Part shown: positions 24,605-32,298 of the stretch, piece by piece
Layout of the letters: each line of letters starts with the position of its first letter
Position numbering within the stretch: the stretch's first letter is position 1
Assembly (NCBI RefSeq): GCF_000298295.1
Contig: NZ_AMGM01000027.1
Location: forward strand, 1-50,449
Length of the DNA stretch: 50,449 nt
Reading direction: 5' to 3'
Source of the DNA: Cecembia lonarensis LW9
GTDB taxonomy: Bacteria; Bacteroidota; Bacteroidia; Cytophagales; Cyclobacteriaceae
Notes under the pieces: model-generated
The model's database searches: none
What the model was told of the DNA's origin: nothing
The model's input: only the letters and a program-made list of their open reading frames with translations
Program-made: the position numbers and the translations under genes

Positions 24605-25540
24605 ATGTATAAATTAAAAGATTACATACTCCTTTTTCTGAAAGGAATGTCCATGGGTGCTGCTGACCTAGTTCCTGGGGTATCCGGTGGTTCTATTGCC
24701 CTGATTACAGGTATTTACGAAAGGCTATTGAATAGTATCAAGTCCATAGATAAAACAGCCCTAAAGCTGTTTTTTCGATTCAGAGTCCAAGATTTTTGGA
24801 AACATATTGACGGCAGGTTTCTAGCTATTCTTTTTCTTGGCATACTGACCTCCATCTTTACTCTGTCTAAGCTTATATCTTTTCTGATCGATAATTATCC
24901 CATACCGCTATGGTCCTTTTTCAGCGGACTCATTGTAATTTCAGCGTTGATAATATTGAGGGATATCAGCCGGTGGAGCTGGGGGGTCATCATAGCTATC
25001 CTTATTGGTACTGTTATAGCTTACCTGATCACTGGTCTTCCACCTACAAGTACGCCTGATGCCCTATGGTTTGTTTTCATTGCAGGTGCCATTGCCATTT
25101 GTGCTATGATTTTACCCGGCATTTCCGGAAGCTTTCTCTTGTTAATTCTAGGCCAATATGAAAGAGTTCTTAATGCTGTCAATCAAAAAGACATTATTAC
25201 TTTGGGGGTTTTTGCTATTGGCTGTATCATTGGTCTACTATCCTTCAGCCGATTGATTTCCTGGCTGCTCAAACATTATCAGGCTGTAACCATAGGATTA
25301 TTATCAGGGTTTATGTTAGGTTCTATCAATAAACTCTGGCCTTGGAAAGAAGTGATATCTTATCGCTTGGATTCCAAAGGACTGCAACAACCATTTATTA
25401 CTGAGAACATACTTCCCCATCGTTACCTTGAAATTACTGGTGAAGAATCCTTAATTTTATATGCTGCTCTGGCTTTTTCATTTGGAATATTTCTTGTACT
25501 TGGGATTGAAAGAACTGCATACTACATCAATAGAAAATGA
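24605..25540 (+). CDS. DUF368 polyprenyl-phosphate transporter (PopT-like)
   Basis: An integral membrane protein of about 311 residues with eight or more hydrophobic segments. The family motif GMSMGAADLVPGVSGGSIALITGIYERLL stands near the N-terminus (split here as GMSMGAADLVPGVSGGS and ITGIYERLL), and a second re-entrant-like copy MILPGISGSFLLLILGQYERVL follows in the middle, giving an internal pseudo-repeat (PGVSGGS and PGISGSF). DUF368 members were identified as undecaprenyl-phosphate recycling transporters, so a role in cell-wall lipid carrier recycling is likely. I prefer the ATG at 24605 over a TTG four codons earlier. aroE starts by ATGA overlap with its stop, so they are co-transcribed. 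Confidence 0.88.
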   Translation: MYKLKDYILLFLKGMSMGAADLVPGVSGGSIALITGIYERLLNSIKSIDKTALKLFFRFRVQDFWKHIDGRFLAILFLGILTSIFTLSKLISFLIDNYPIPLWSFFSGLIVISALIILRDISRWSWGVIIAILIGTVIAYLITGLPPTSTPDALWFVFIAGAIAICAMILPGISGSFLLLILGQYERVLNAVNQKDIITLGVFAIGCIIGLLSFSRLISWLLKHYQAVTIGLLSGFMLGSINKLWPWKEVISYRLDSKGLQQPFITENILPHRYLEITGEESLILYAALAFSFGIFLVLGIERTAYYINRK

Positions 25541-26277
25541 GAAAATTTGGATTGATCGGATATCCACTTGGACATTCTTTTTCCAAAAAATACTTTTCGG
25601 AGAAATTTGAGAAGGAGGGAATTACTGATGCCCAATTTGATCTCTATGAAATAGAAGATATTGCTTTATTCCCAGCCTTATTGGACAAACACTTTGATTT
25701 AATTGGACTAAGTGTAACGATACCTTACAAAGAAAAAGTAATCCCATTTTTGGATGAGTTGGATGAAGCTTGTCGGCAAATCGGCGCGGTCAATTGTATA
25801 CGTATCCGAAATGGAAGCTTAAAAGGATTCAATACAGATTATATAGGTTTTAAACTTTCACTTAAAAATTGGCTTGGCGCTGAAAGGCCAGCTGCCTTGG
25901 TTTTGGGTACAGGCGGGGCTTCCAAAGCCGTCAGGCAGGCCTTAGAAGATTTGGATATAGAATATAAAATGGTATCAAGATCTTCTGAAGGAATGACAAA
26001 TTGCATCAATTACCAGGAATTGAATGTAGACGGATCGGTTCTTTCGCACCATCAACTTATCATCAATACCACTCCTTTAGGGACATTCCCAAATACGGAA
26101 ACCATGCCGGATATCAATCCGGAATTCATTACACGAAAACATAAGGTCTATGACCTGGTTTATAACCCCGAGAAAACTTTCCTAATGCGTTCCCTGGAAG
26201 CCAGAGGGGCAATTGTAAAAAATGGACTGGAAATGTTAATCCTGCAGGCTGAAGCTGCCTGGAAAATATGGAATTAA
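25537..26277 (+). CDS. aroE: Shikimate dehydrogenase
   Basis: A 246-residue NADPH-dependent enzyme reducing 3-dehydroshikimate to shikimate in the chorismate pathway. Seen: the N-terminal substrate site GYPLGHSFSKKYF (usual GxPxxHSxSP, here Lys in the Pro position), GLSVTIPYKEKVIPFLD with the catalytic Lys, CIRIRNGSLKGFNTDYIGF with Asn and Asp of the substrate site, LVLGTGGASKAVRQAL for the nucleotide loop, and YDLVYNPEKTFLMRSLEARG. Slightly shorter than the E. coli enzyme but typical for Bacteroidota. Overlaps the DUF368 gene by four bases. Confidence 0.94.
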   Translation: MRKFGLIGYPLGHSFSKKYFSEKFEKEGITDAQFDLYEIEDIALFPALLDKHFDLIGLSVTIPYKEKVIPFLDELDEACRQIGAVNCIRIRNGSLKGFNTDYIGFKLSLKNWLGAERPAALVLGTGGASKAVRQALEDLDIEYKMVSRSSEGMTNCINYQELNVDGSVLSHHQLIINTTPLGTFPNTETMPDINPEFITRKHKVYDLVYNPEKTFLMRSLEARGAIVKNGLEMLILQAEAAWKIWN

Positions 26278-26300
26278 TTGCTACCCATTTATTTACAATT

Positions 26301-27548
26301 ATGTACTGGAAAAAAAGATCACACGAACAAATCAAAGAATATATATTTAAGGCCCTCGACCAAAACCTGGATTATAGAGGAGACAGGCCTATTTTAGGTA
26401 TCCCTGGAACTTATCTAGATACTACTGAATTTTACCCAGATGCACCATTTCTGAAAGATGCACCTTATATGTCTGCTATGGTCAGGAATCCTAACCATAT
26501 AGGAGTCCATACCTTGAGTGAGGAATCTGTACTCGAGGTTTTTGAAGGCACACAGAAAATAGAAAAGGAACTCATCAAGCTGGTTGCAGAGGAAATCTTC
26601 AATGGAGACCCAGATGCTCAGGATGGCTATGTTGCCACAGGCGGGACTGAAGCTAATATTCAGGCCATGTGGATTTACAGAAACTATTTCCAAAAAGAAT
26701 ATGGTGCGAGGCTCGGTGAAATAGGGCTGGTATATTCCCAAGACTCTCACTATTCTATGCCCAAAGGCGGCAACCTGCTCAACCTACAAAGTATCATCTT
26801 AGAGGTGGAGCAAGATAGCAGAATTATCAAAAAAGAGTCTTTGGAAACCAAAATCAAAGCCGCAATGGAAGATGGCGTCAAATACTTTATCGTAATTGCC
26901 AACCTTTCTACCACAATGTTTGGATCTGTGGATGACATAGACCTAATGGGTGATTTTTTTACCAATATGAATGTCCCGTTTAAAATTCATGTGGATGCTG
27001 CATATGGAGGGTTTATTTACCCTTTTACCAATACAACAAGCAGGTTTACATTCCAAAATCCTTATTTAAACTCTATCACTGCGGATGGACACAAGATGCT
27101 ACAAACGCCATATGGCACAGGTCTTTTCCTTATCCGAAAAGGTTATTTTGATTATGTCAAAACCAATGAAGCTCAGTATATCCCCGGAAAAGATTACACC
27201 GTCAGCGGAAGTCGTTCTGGAGCCAATGCCATTTCCATGTGGATGATCCTCCAGATCCATGGTTCTGAAGGATGGAAATACAAGATGGAAACGCTTTGTG
27301 ATAAAACAGAAAGGATATGTAAAAAACTGGACCGAATGGGCGTGGCCTACTTTAGAAATCCTTACCTGAATATCATCGCCATCAAATCCAAATACCTTAG
27401 CAAGGAACTGGCACACAAATATTACCTCGTGGCCAACTCCTATGAGTTTGAGCCTGAATGGTATAAAATCGTCGTAATGCCTCACGTTAAACCTGGAACC
27501 ATCGACAGTTTCTTAATGGAGTTAGAAGGAGAAATAAGATCACAGTAG
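26301..27548 (+). CDS. PLP-dependent group II-type decarboxylase
   Basis: A PLP enzyme of the glutamate/tyrosine/aspartate decarboxylase family, about 415 residues from the ATG at 26301; an earlier in-frame ATG at 26268 overlaps aroE and adds unconserved residues. Seen: GYVATGGTEANIQAMW, SQDSHYSMPKGGNLLNL with a stacking His, ANLSTTMFGSVDDID, FKIHVDAAYGGFIYPF with the cofactor Asp, and SITADGHKMLQTPYGTG with the Schiff-base Lys. The family resembles archaeal MfnA and bacterial amino-acid decarboxylases; the substrate (Glu, Asp, Tyr or a sulfonated amino acid such as cysteate) cannot be told. It is the last gene of the comA-DUF368-aroE set; its likely terminator lies 336 bases away, beyond an inverted-repeat element. 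Confidence 0.87.
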   Translation: MYWKKRSHEQIKEYIFKALDQNLDYRGDRPILGIPGTYLDTTEFYPDAPFLKDAPYMSAMVRNPNHIGVHTLSEESVLEVFEGTQKIEKELIKLVAEEIFNGDPDAQDGYVATGGTEANIQAMWIYRNYFQKEYGARLGEIGLVYSQDSHYSMPKGGNLLNLQSIILEVEQDSRIIKKESLETKIKAAMEDGVKYFIVIANLSTTMFGSVDDIDLMGDFFTNMNVPFKIHVDAAYGGFIYPFTNTTSRFTFQNPYLNSITADGHKMLQTPYGTGLFLIRKGYFDYVKTNEAQYIPGKDYTVSGSRSGANAISMWMILQIHGSEGWKYKMETLCDKTERICKKLDRMGVAYFRNPYLNIIAIKSKYLSKELAHKYYLVANSYEFEPEWYKIVVMPHVKPGTIDSFLMELEGEIRSQ

Positions 27549-27566
27549 ATTAACAAATCCTAATTA

Positions 27567-27871
27567 GGGCGTGCTGAAAAACGCCAATTGGAGAAAAATT
27601 TCTTCCAATTTTGATGAATATCCCATTTACTAAGCGTTGTCTTTTTAAGCAGGTGCAAACTTATTAAATGATCCAGTTTGATTTGCGTGCACTTGAAAAT
27701 TTCAAAATTCGAAATTTTCAGGCTAGCCTCAGGCATACCATCCCTGCCAGGCGATTTGTCTGGTTCAAATTGGGCTCATTCGAAGTATAAGCATACATCT
27801 TCATTCGCCCGCTTTGAACTTGCCTACCGAGTAGGAAGGGCTGGCATACCTGAGACTTTTTCAGCAAGCCC
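27567..27871. mobile_element. MITE-like element with terminal inverted repeats
   Basis: A 305-base noncoding element. The left end GGGCGTGCTGAAAAA (27567-27581) is the inverted complement of the right end TTTTTCAGCAAGCCC (27857-27871) with one mismatch in 15. Both ends are flanked by TAATTA (27561-27566 and 27872-27877), a possible but palindromic target duplication. Inside are a 10-bp hairpin (TGAAAATTTC at 27694, GAAATTTTCA at 27711) and an imperfect inner repeat (27728-27745 against 27837-27854, 15 of 18 matching). The ends resemble those of some IS families, so a parent transposase elsewhere is likely. No transposase frame is present. Confidence 0.72.
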
Positions 27872-27884
27872 TAATTAAATGAAT

Positions 27885-27931
27885 AATACGCTGTAGCTGA
27901 AACAGAAATGTTTTTCTACAGCGTATTTTTT
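27885..27931 (+). terminator. Strong terminator, probably of the decarboxylase operon
   Basis: AATACGCTGTAG (27885-27896) pairs perfectly with CTACAGCGTATT (27916-27927), a 12-bp stem with a T run after it. It lies just beyond the inverted-repeat element and no other gene lies between it and the decarboxylase. Confidence 0.8.
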
Positions 27932-28156
27932 AAACCAACTAGCAAAAAAACTGCCATACATAGCATCGCAGAAACATAAACGCGCTCCTCATTCCGGTTC
28001 ATATTGAAAAGTTCAGAAAAATTTAATCATTCTGATAATCAAAAAGATAAGATTTTCCTTTTATTAATTATTCTTAAATTCCTTTAGGAAAATGGTTATG
28101 TACTTTTTATTTTTCTAACTTATTGCTAACTAATAGTAACTAAAATTTCATTGTTT

Positions 28157-29503
28157 ATGCCTAGAGCTAAATCCGATAACGACCGCAAAATTTTTGTGCT
28201 GGATACCTCAGTCATCTTATATGCACATAATTCAATCATGAACTTTGCAGAACATGATGTGGTCATTCCAATTACTGTATTGGAAGAGCTCGACCATTTC
28301 AAAAAGGGAAACGATACCAAAAACTTTGAAGCCAGAGAATTTATACGCCTTTTGGACAATCTTGCTAAAGACAACATGATTCACAACTGGACTCCTTTGA
28401 ACGGTAAAACAAAAGGAAATTTCAGGGTGCTTATGAATCCCGATAATAATATCAATGCCAATATCATTTTTGGGGAAGAGAAAAATGACCATAAAATCCT
28501 TAATGCTGCCCTGCATTTAAAACAGACAGAAAAAAACAGAAGAGTTATCCTTGTTTCCAAGGACATCAACTTAAGACTAAAGGCTAAATCTTTAGATATA
28601 CATGCAGAAGATTATGAAACAGGGAAAATCAAGAACATCAATGAACTTGAAAATACCGGTAAATTTATCCTGGACAACATTGATCCCCTTGTTATCAACA
28701 AATTGTATGAAAACCATTCCATTGAATCAAAGCATGTTTTAGGTACCCGTAAAAGGAAAGCCAATGCTTATTATATCTTAAAAAGTGAGAAAAACTCTGT
28801 TTTGGCCTATTATAATGCTGAGGATAATACCATGGAAAGGGTAGACAAAAAGTTGGCCTATAATATTAAACCAAAAAATGCGGAACAAACTTTTGCCCTT
28901 CACGCCATCTTAAACCCTAGAATAAAATTGGTTTCCGTTCAGGGCGTAGCAGGAACCGGAAAAACACTATTGGCACTCGCCGGTGCTTTGGAACAAAGAA
29001 GAGATTTCAAGCAAATCTATCTGGCAAGGCCCATTGTCCCATTGAGTAACAAAGATATTGGCTATCTCCCAGGTGATATCAAATCTAAGCTCAATCCTTA
29101 TATGGAACCTCTTTGGGACAATTTAAAATTTATCCAAAACCAGTTTAAAGAGTCAGACAAAGAGTATCAAAAAATCTCTGAATTGGTCAATCAGGAAAAA
29201 CTGGTAATTCAGCCTCTGGCATACATTCGTGGCCGCTCTTTGTCCAATATATTCTTCATTGTGGATGAAGCACAAAACCTGACCCCTCACGAAGTCAAAA
29301 CCATTATCAGCAGAGCTGGGGAAAATACAAAGATTGTTTTTACAGGAGACATCTTCCAAATAGACACCCCTTACCTTGACAGCCAAAGTAATGGCCTATC
29401 TTATCTCATCGATAGAGTCAAGGACCATCCGCTTTATGCACACATCAAACTGGAGAAAGGAGAAAGGTCCGAACTGGCCAATCTAGCAAACGATCTTCTG
29501 TAA
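28157..29503 (+). CDS. PhoH family protein with N-terminal PIN domain
   Basis: About 448 residues. The N-terminal PIN nuclease-like domain (residues 10-140) has FVLDTSVILYAHNS, LEELDHFKKG and the later acidic residues SKDINLRLKAKS. The C-terminal PhoH ATPase/helicase-like domain has VQGVAGTGKTLLALAGAL (Walker A near residue 262), RPIVPLSNKDIGYLPGD, and FFIVDEAQNLTPHEVKTII (Walker B). This is the PIN-PhoH type, related to RNA-metabolism proteins, cytosolic. I take the ATG at 28157 instead of a TTG two codons upstream. The 225 bases between the preceding terminator and this start are AT-rich with no clear TAnnTTTG box. Followed by its own terminator. Confidence 0.93.
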   Translation: MPRAKSDNDRKIFVLDTSVILYAHNSIMNFAEHDVVIPITVLEELDHFKKGNDTKNFEAREFIRLLDNLAKDNMIHNWTPLNGKTKGNFRVLMNPDNNINANIIFGEEKNDHKILNAALHLKQTEKNRRVILVSKDINLRLKAKSLDIHAEDYETGKIKNINELENTGKFILDNIDPLVINKLYENHSIESKHVLGTRKRKANAYYILKSEKNSVLAYYNAEDNTMERVDKKLAYNIKPKNAEQTFALHAILNPRIKLVSVQGVAGTGKTLLALAGALEQRRDFKQIYLARPIVPLSNKDIGYLPGDIKSKLNPYMEPLWDNLKFIQNQFKESDKEYQKISELVNQEKLVIQPLAYIRGRSLSNIFFIVDEAQNLTPHEVKTIISRAGENTKIVFTGDIFQIDTPYLDSQSNGLSYLIDRVKDHPLYAHIKLEKGERSELANLANDLL

Positions 29504-29522
29504 TTATAAACTATTTTTATTC

Positions 29523-29567
29523 ATCCGATAGAAAATTTTAAATTTCTATCGGATTTTTATTTTTTAT
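29523..29567 (+). terminator. Terminator of the phoH gene
   Basis: ATCCGATAGAAA (29523-29534) pairs with TTTCTATCGGAT (29543-29554), followed by a T-rich run. The stop codon is 20 bases upstream. Confidence 0.85.
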
Positions 29568-29572
29568 TTTTG
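29565..29572 (+). promoter_or_regulatory. Possible -7 box TATTTTTG for the first small secreted gene
   Basis: TATTTTTG fits TAnnTTTG at the end of the phoH terminator tail and would give a leader of roughly 90 bases to the ATG at 29666. T-rich context makes a chance match possible. Confidence 0.3.
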
Positions 29573-29665
29573 CAACTTCTTTCAGCCGGTCCCGTATCTT
29601 CTCTAAAATTAATCTCAAAACAGGACTTAAAATTTATTTAGTAGATACTTGAAAATTTAGAAATC

Positions 29666-29962
29666 ATGAAAACCAATGTGTTGAAAATTACGATGTTGCT
29701 TTTAGCATTTGTTCTGGTAGGAAATGCCTATGCAAACAAAAAATCTGACATGAACCCTTATGATGAGGTTTTACCTGAAATTGTACTTGAAATCCAAGAA
29801 ATTGAAAAAAATCCAACTGTTACCCTCATCAATAAATATGGTGAAGTTATAGCCCAATTTTATGGTGATAAATCAATGCTTAAAACCAAATTCTCCGAAA
29901 CTTTGGGAAAATCTACCTTCATACTAAAACATGAGGATCACCATTTCTATCTGGTCGATTAA
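29666..29962 (+). CDS. Small secreted protein, paralogue A
   Basis: A 98-residue protein with a Sec signal peptide (residues 1-23, ending NAYA). The mature part of about 75 residues has an acidic segment (YDEVLPEIVLEIQEIEKN) and a conserved-looking core, NKYGEVIAQFYGDKSMLKTKF, which recurs in the next gene with the pattern NKYGxxxAxFYGDKSxLKxKF. No family recognised. No Cys, no anchor, so it should be periplasmic or released. It is bounded by terminators on both sides and is thus a single-gene unit. Two LytTR regulators are encoded just downstream on the other strand, but a control link is only a guess. Confidence 0.75.
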   Translation: MKTNVLKITMLLLAFVLVGNAYANKKSDMNPYDEVLPEIVLEIQEIEKNPTVTLINKYGEVIAQFYGDKSMLKTKFSETLGKSTFILKHEDHHFYLVD

Positions 29963-29999
29963 AAAATAATCAACCGTTAGATAGCTTGATTTAGAATAA

Positions 30000-30037
30000 A
30001 ATCGGTAGGATATTTTGATATTCTACCGATTTTTTAT
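30000..30037 (+). terminator. Terminator between the two small secreted genes
   Basis: AATCGGTAGGATAT (30000-30013) pairs with ATATTCTACCGATT (30018-30031), with one G-T pair, followed by a T run. Confidence 0.85.
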
Positions 30038-30243
30038 TTTTATTCTGAACCAACGCAACCTTTTTTGAGTTTAAATCATCTGATTTAGTGTGTCAAAATT
30101 AAAAACAAACTGTACGTAAACGAACAATGGAACAACAATTATATTTATTATCTATCTGTTATTCAATTACTTACAATTTTGGACTGGATTTTGGCATATC
30201 ATAAGAAATGGAAGTATTGAACAAAACAAAATAAAATAAAAAA

Positions 30244-30597
30244 ATGAAACCAACTATTATTTTAACTCAAAAAAATGTCTGTGCCTTTTTAGGCTTAATT
30301 ATGGCATTGACAATCTTATGGAGCGCTAACGCTGAAGCTAAAGTTGACACCATCAACGAGGTAATTCCAATGGAATTGAAGGAAATTCATGAAGTTTCCG
30401 AAGAAGCAATACTTTTTTTTGAAATAGATATGGAGGAAGTCAAAGAACAGCCTACCATCACTTTCATCAATAAGTATGGAGTAATTGTCGCCGAATTTTA
30501 TGGTGATAAATCAACATTGAAAAACAAGTTCAAAGAAAGTATCGAAAAAGGAAAATTCATCACCGCATTTGGCAAGCATGAATTCTACCTTATGTAA
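30244..30597 (+). CDS. Small secreted protein, paralogue B
   Basis: A 117-residue paralogue of the preceding gene. The N-terminus has a longer signal region (hydrophobic residues about 14-28, probable cleavage after AEA). The mature part again has an acidic stretch (longer than in paralogue A) and then NKYGVIVAEFYGDKSTLKNKF, ending in a short strand with HEFYLM (paralogue A: HHFYLV). The shared end suggests one compact domain of about 50 residues. Monocistronic: 212 bases separate it from the terminator before it, and a bidirectional hairpin follows. Function unknown; the pair arose by duplication. Confidence 0.75.
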   Translation: MKPTIILTQKNVCAFLGLIMALTILWSANAEAKVDTINEVIPMELKEIHEVSEEAILFFEIDMEEVKEQPTITFINKYGVIVAEFYGDKSTLKNKFKESIEKGKFITAFGKHEFYLM

Positions 30598-30630
30598 GAA
30601 AGTTTAGTTGATTGTTTGGTTTTAAAGTAA

Positions 30631-30661
30631 GAAAAAAGGTGAGTTTTACTCACCTTTTTTC
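30631..30661. terminator. Bidirectional terminator between small secreted gene B and a LytTR gene
   Basis: A 14-bp stem, GAAAAAAGGTGAGT against ACTCACCTTTTTTC with a TTT loop, has A-run and T-run flanks. It can stop the plus-strand small gene and the minus-strand response regulator, whose stop lies 5 bases away. Confidence 0.85.
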
Positions 30662-30665
30662 TTGA

Positions 30666-31421
30666 TCAACTTTCTGTAATGGTATTCAGTTTAGCAAGGA
30701 AGCTGTTATAATACTGCCTTCCTACCTGGACCACTGCCCCTGACATCAGGTTTATATCTTTTGTACTAAAGCTCTCTATCTGACCCAGTTGCACAATAAA
30801 GGACTTCTGCACACGAAGGAAAAGATGAGAAGGTAACTTTTCTTCCATATCCTTCATGGATTTCCTAATGGTGTAATTTCTGTTTTTGGTAAAAATGGTT
30901 ACCATATTCCCATTTGCCTCCACATAATAAATGTCCGTGTAAGGAACACGCTCGTAAGCATTGTCGGCTTTGATAAAAACAGCATCAGTTACCAAGTATG
31001 GGCTATCATCTTTGGATTTCGTGGCTACAGCCTCCATAGTAGGCTTGGTTCTTTTGTTGTAAAGAACAATCTCTACTATGGCATGGATATCATTGGTATT
31101 AAATGGCTTCACAATAAATCCTGCAGGGTTGATTCTTTTGGCCCTTTCGATAATGGTCGGATCACTGTAAGAAGTAACATACACCAAAGGAACTTCAATC
31201 ATCTGCTTGATGATCTCACCCAACTCGATCCCATCTTTATCCCCTTTTAGCTTGATGTCCATGAATACCAAATCAGGCTTATACTTTTTGATGACTTTGA
31301 TGGCCTGATTAGCCGAATTGGCTATATCAATGTTAACATACCCTAAAAGTTCTAAAATCTCCTCAATATTCTCCGCAATGTTAACATCGTCCTCAACGAT
31401 TAAAATTCTTTCCTCTTTCAT
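30666..31421 (-). CDS. LytTR response regulator (orphan)
   Basis: A 251-residue response regulator. Residues 1-120 form a receiver domain (ILIVEDDVNIAENI acidic pair, LVFMDIKLKGDKDG phospho-acceptor Asp, YVTSYSD, GFIVKPF Lys). Residues about 150-245 form a LytTR DNA-binding domain (DIYYVEANGNMVTIFTKNRN, LFLRVQKSFIVQLGQIES). It binds DNA as a dimer at paired direct repeats in known members. No kinase is fused or adjacent in its own unit; the kinase/LytTR pair starts 127 bases upstream and could serve it. Separate from that pair by its spacing. Confidence 0.92.
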   Translation of the reverse strand: MKEERILIVEDDVNIAENIEEILELLGYVNIDIANSANQAIKVIKKYKPDLVFMDIKLKGDKDGIELGEIIKQMIEVPLVYVTSYSDPTIIERAKRINPAGFIVKPFNTNDIHAIVEIVLYNKRTKPTMEAVATKSKDDSPYLVTDAVFIKADNAYERVPYTDIYYVEANGNMVTIFTKNRNYTIRKSMKDMEEKLPSHLFLRVQKSFIVQLGQIESFSTKDINLMSGAVVQVGRQYYNSFLAKLNTITES

Positions 31422-31548
31422 AGATTCTTTTTGGAAAATAAAATCATTTAAAATCCAGCGTGTTTATTTTGTACATGCCTATTTACAAAATTTAACTTTT
31501 ACAATCAAATAAATGCATTTTATTTTTTACCGCTTTTCGATCCTTTCC

Positions 31549-32286
31549 TTACAAACTCATCATATCCTTGAACCTCGCAGCCTGCCTACGACTTACTTCT
31601 ATCCTGTCCCCCCCCTTTAGTGTCACCACCAAACCTCCATTAAACCAAGGCTCTATGGCTTCTACCCAACTCAAATTGATGATGTGTTTTCTACTTGCCC
31701 TGAAAAATGATTTTTCATCAAGCCTCTCATCCAATGCATTCAAGGATTTATGAATCATAGGCTTATTATTATCAAAATATACCTTGATATAATTACCATC
31801 GGATTCAAAAAGCCTGACATTAGACAGTTTTACAAACCAGCAACGGTCACCATCCTTGACGAAAACCTGATCATCCAGTCCTAATTTATTACCTTGTAAG
31901 GCTGATGTAGCACTTTCATGCTTGGCAGCAGATTCACTCAGCTTTTTTTGTAATCTCTCTATGGCCTCTCCCAAGCGCTTTTGCTCCACAGGCTTTAGCA
32001 GGTAATCCAATGCATTCACTTGAAAAGCCTTAAGGGCATATTCATCATAGGCAGTGGTAAATATTACATGGGGTACATTGTCCAGTTCTTCTAAAAGATC
32101 AAACCCTGTTTTTTCCGGCATTTGAATATCCAAAAAGACAACATCAGGAGAGAGTGCCTCTATTTTCTCTTTTGCATCATCTACATTATTGGCTTCACCA
32201 ATCACTTCAACTTGGTCAAATTGGGAAAGAAGGTTGATCAGCTCTTTTCTGGCTAATCTTTCATCATCAATTACAAGTGCTCTCAT
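31549..32286 (-). CDS. LytTR response regulator of a kinase pair
   Basis: A 245-residue LytR/AlgR-type regulator. Receiver domain: ALVIDDERLARKELINLL, VVFLDIQMPEKTGFDLL with phospho-acceptor Asp, FTTAYDEYALKAFQVNALDYL and LLKPV Lys. LytTR domain from about residue 145: CWFVKLSNVRLFESDGNYIK, FFRASRKHIINLSWVEAIEP, LKGGDRIEVSRRQAARFK. It starts 12 bases after the stop of the histidine kinase gene, so they form a typical LytS/LytR-like two-component operon. Targets unknown. Confidence 0.94.
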   Translation of the reverse strand: MRALVIDDERLARKELINLLSQFDQVEVIGEANNVDDAKEKIEALSPDVVFLDIQMPEKTGFDLLEELDNVPHVIFTTAYDEYALKAFQVNALDYLLKPVEQKRLGEAIERLQKKLSESAAKHESATSALQGNKLGLDDQVFVKDGDRCWFVKLSNVRLFESDGNYIKVYFDNNKPMIHKSLNALDERLDEKSFFRASRKHIINLSWVEAIEPWFNGGLVVTLKGGDRIEVSRRQAARFKDMMSL

Positions 32287-32298
32287 TTTATCGTAATT

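Noticed and set aside
27678-27878. 66-codon plus-strand frame inside the inverted-repeat element
   Set aside because: It ends in the right terminal repeat and its content follows the repeats, so it is most likely noncoding.
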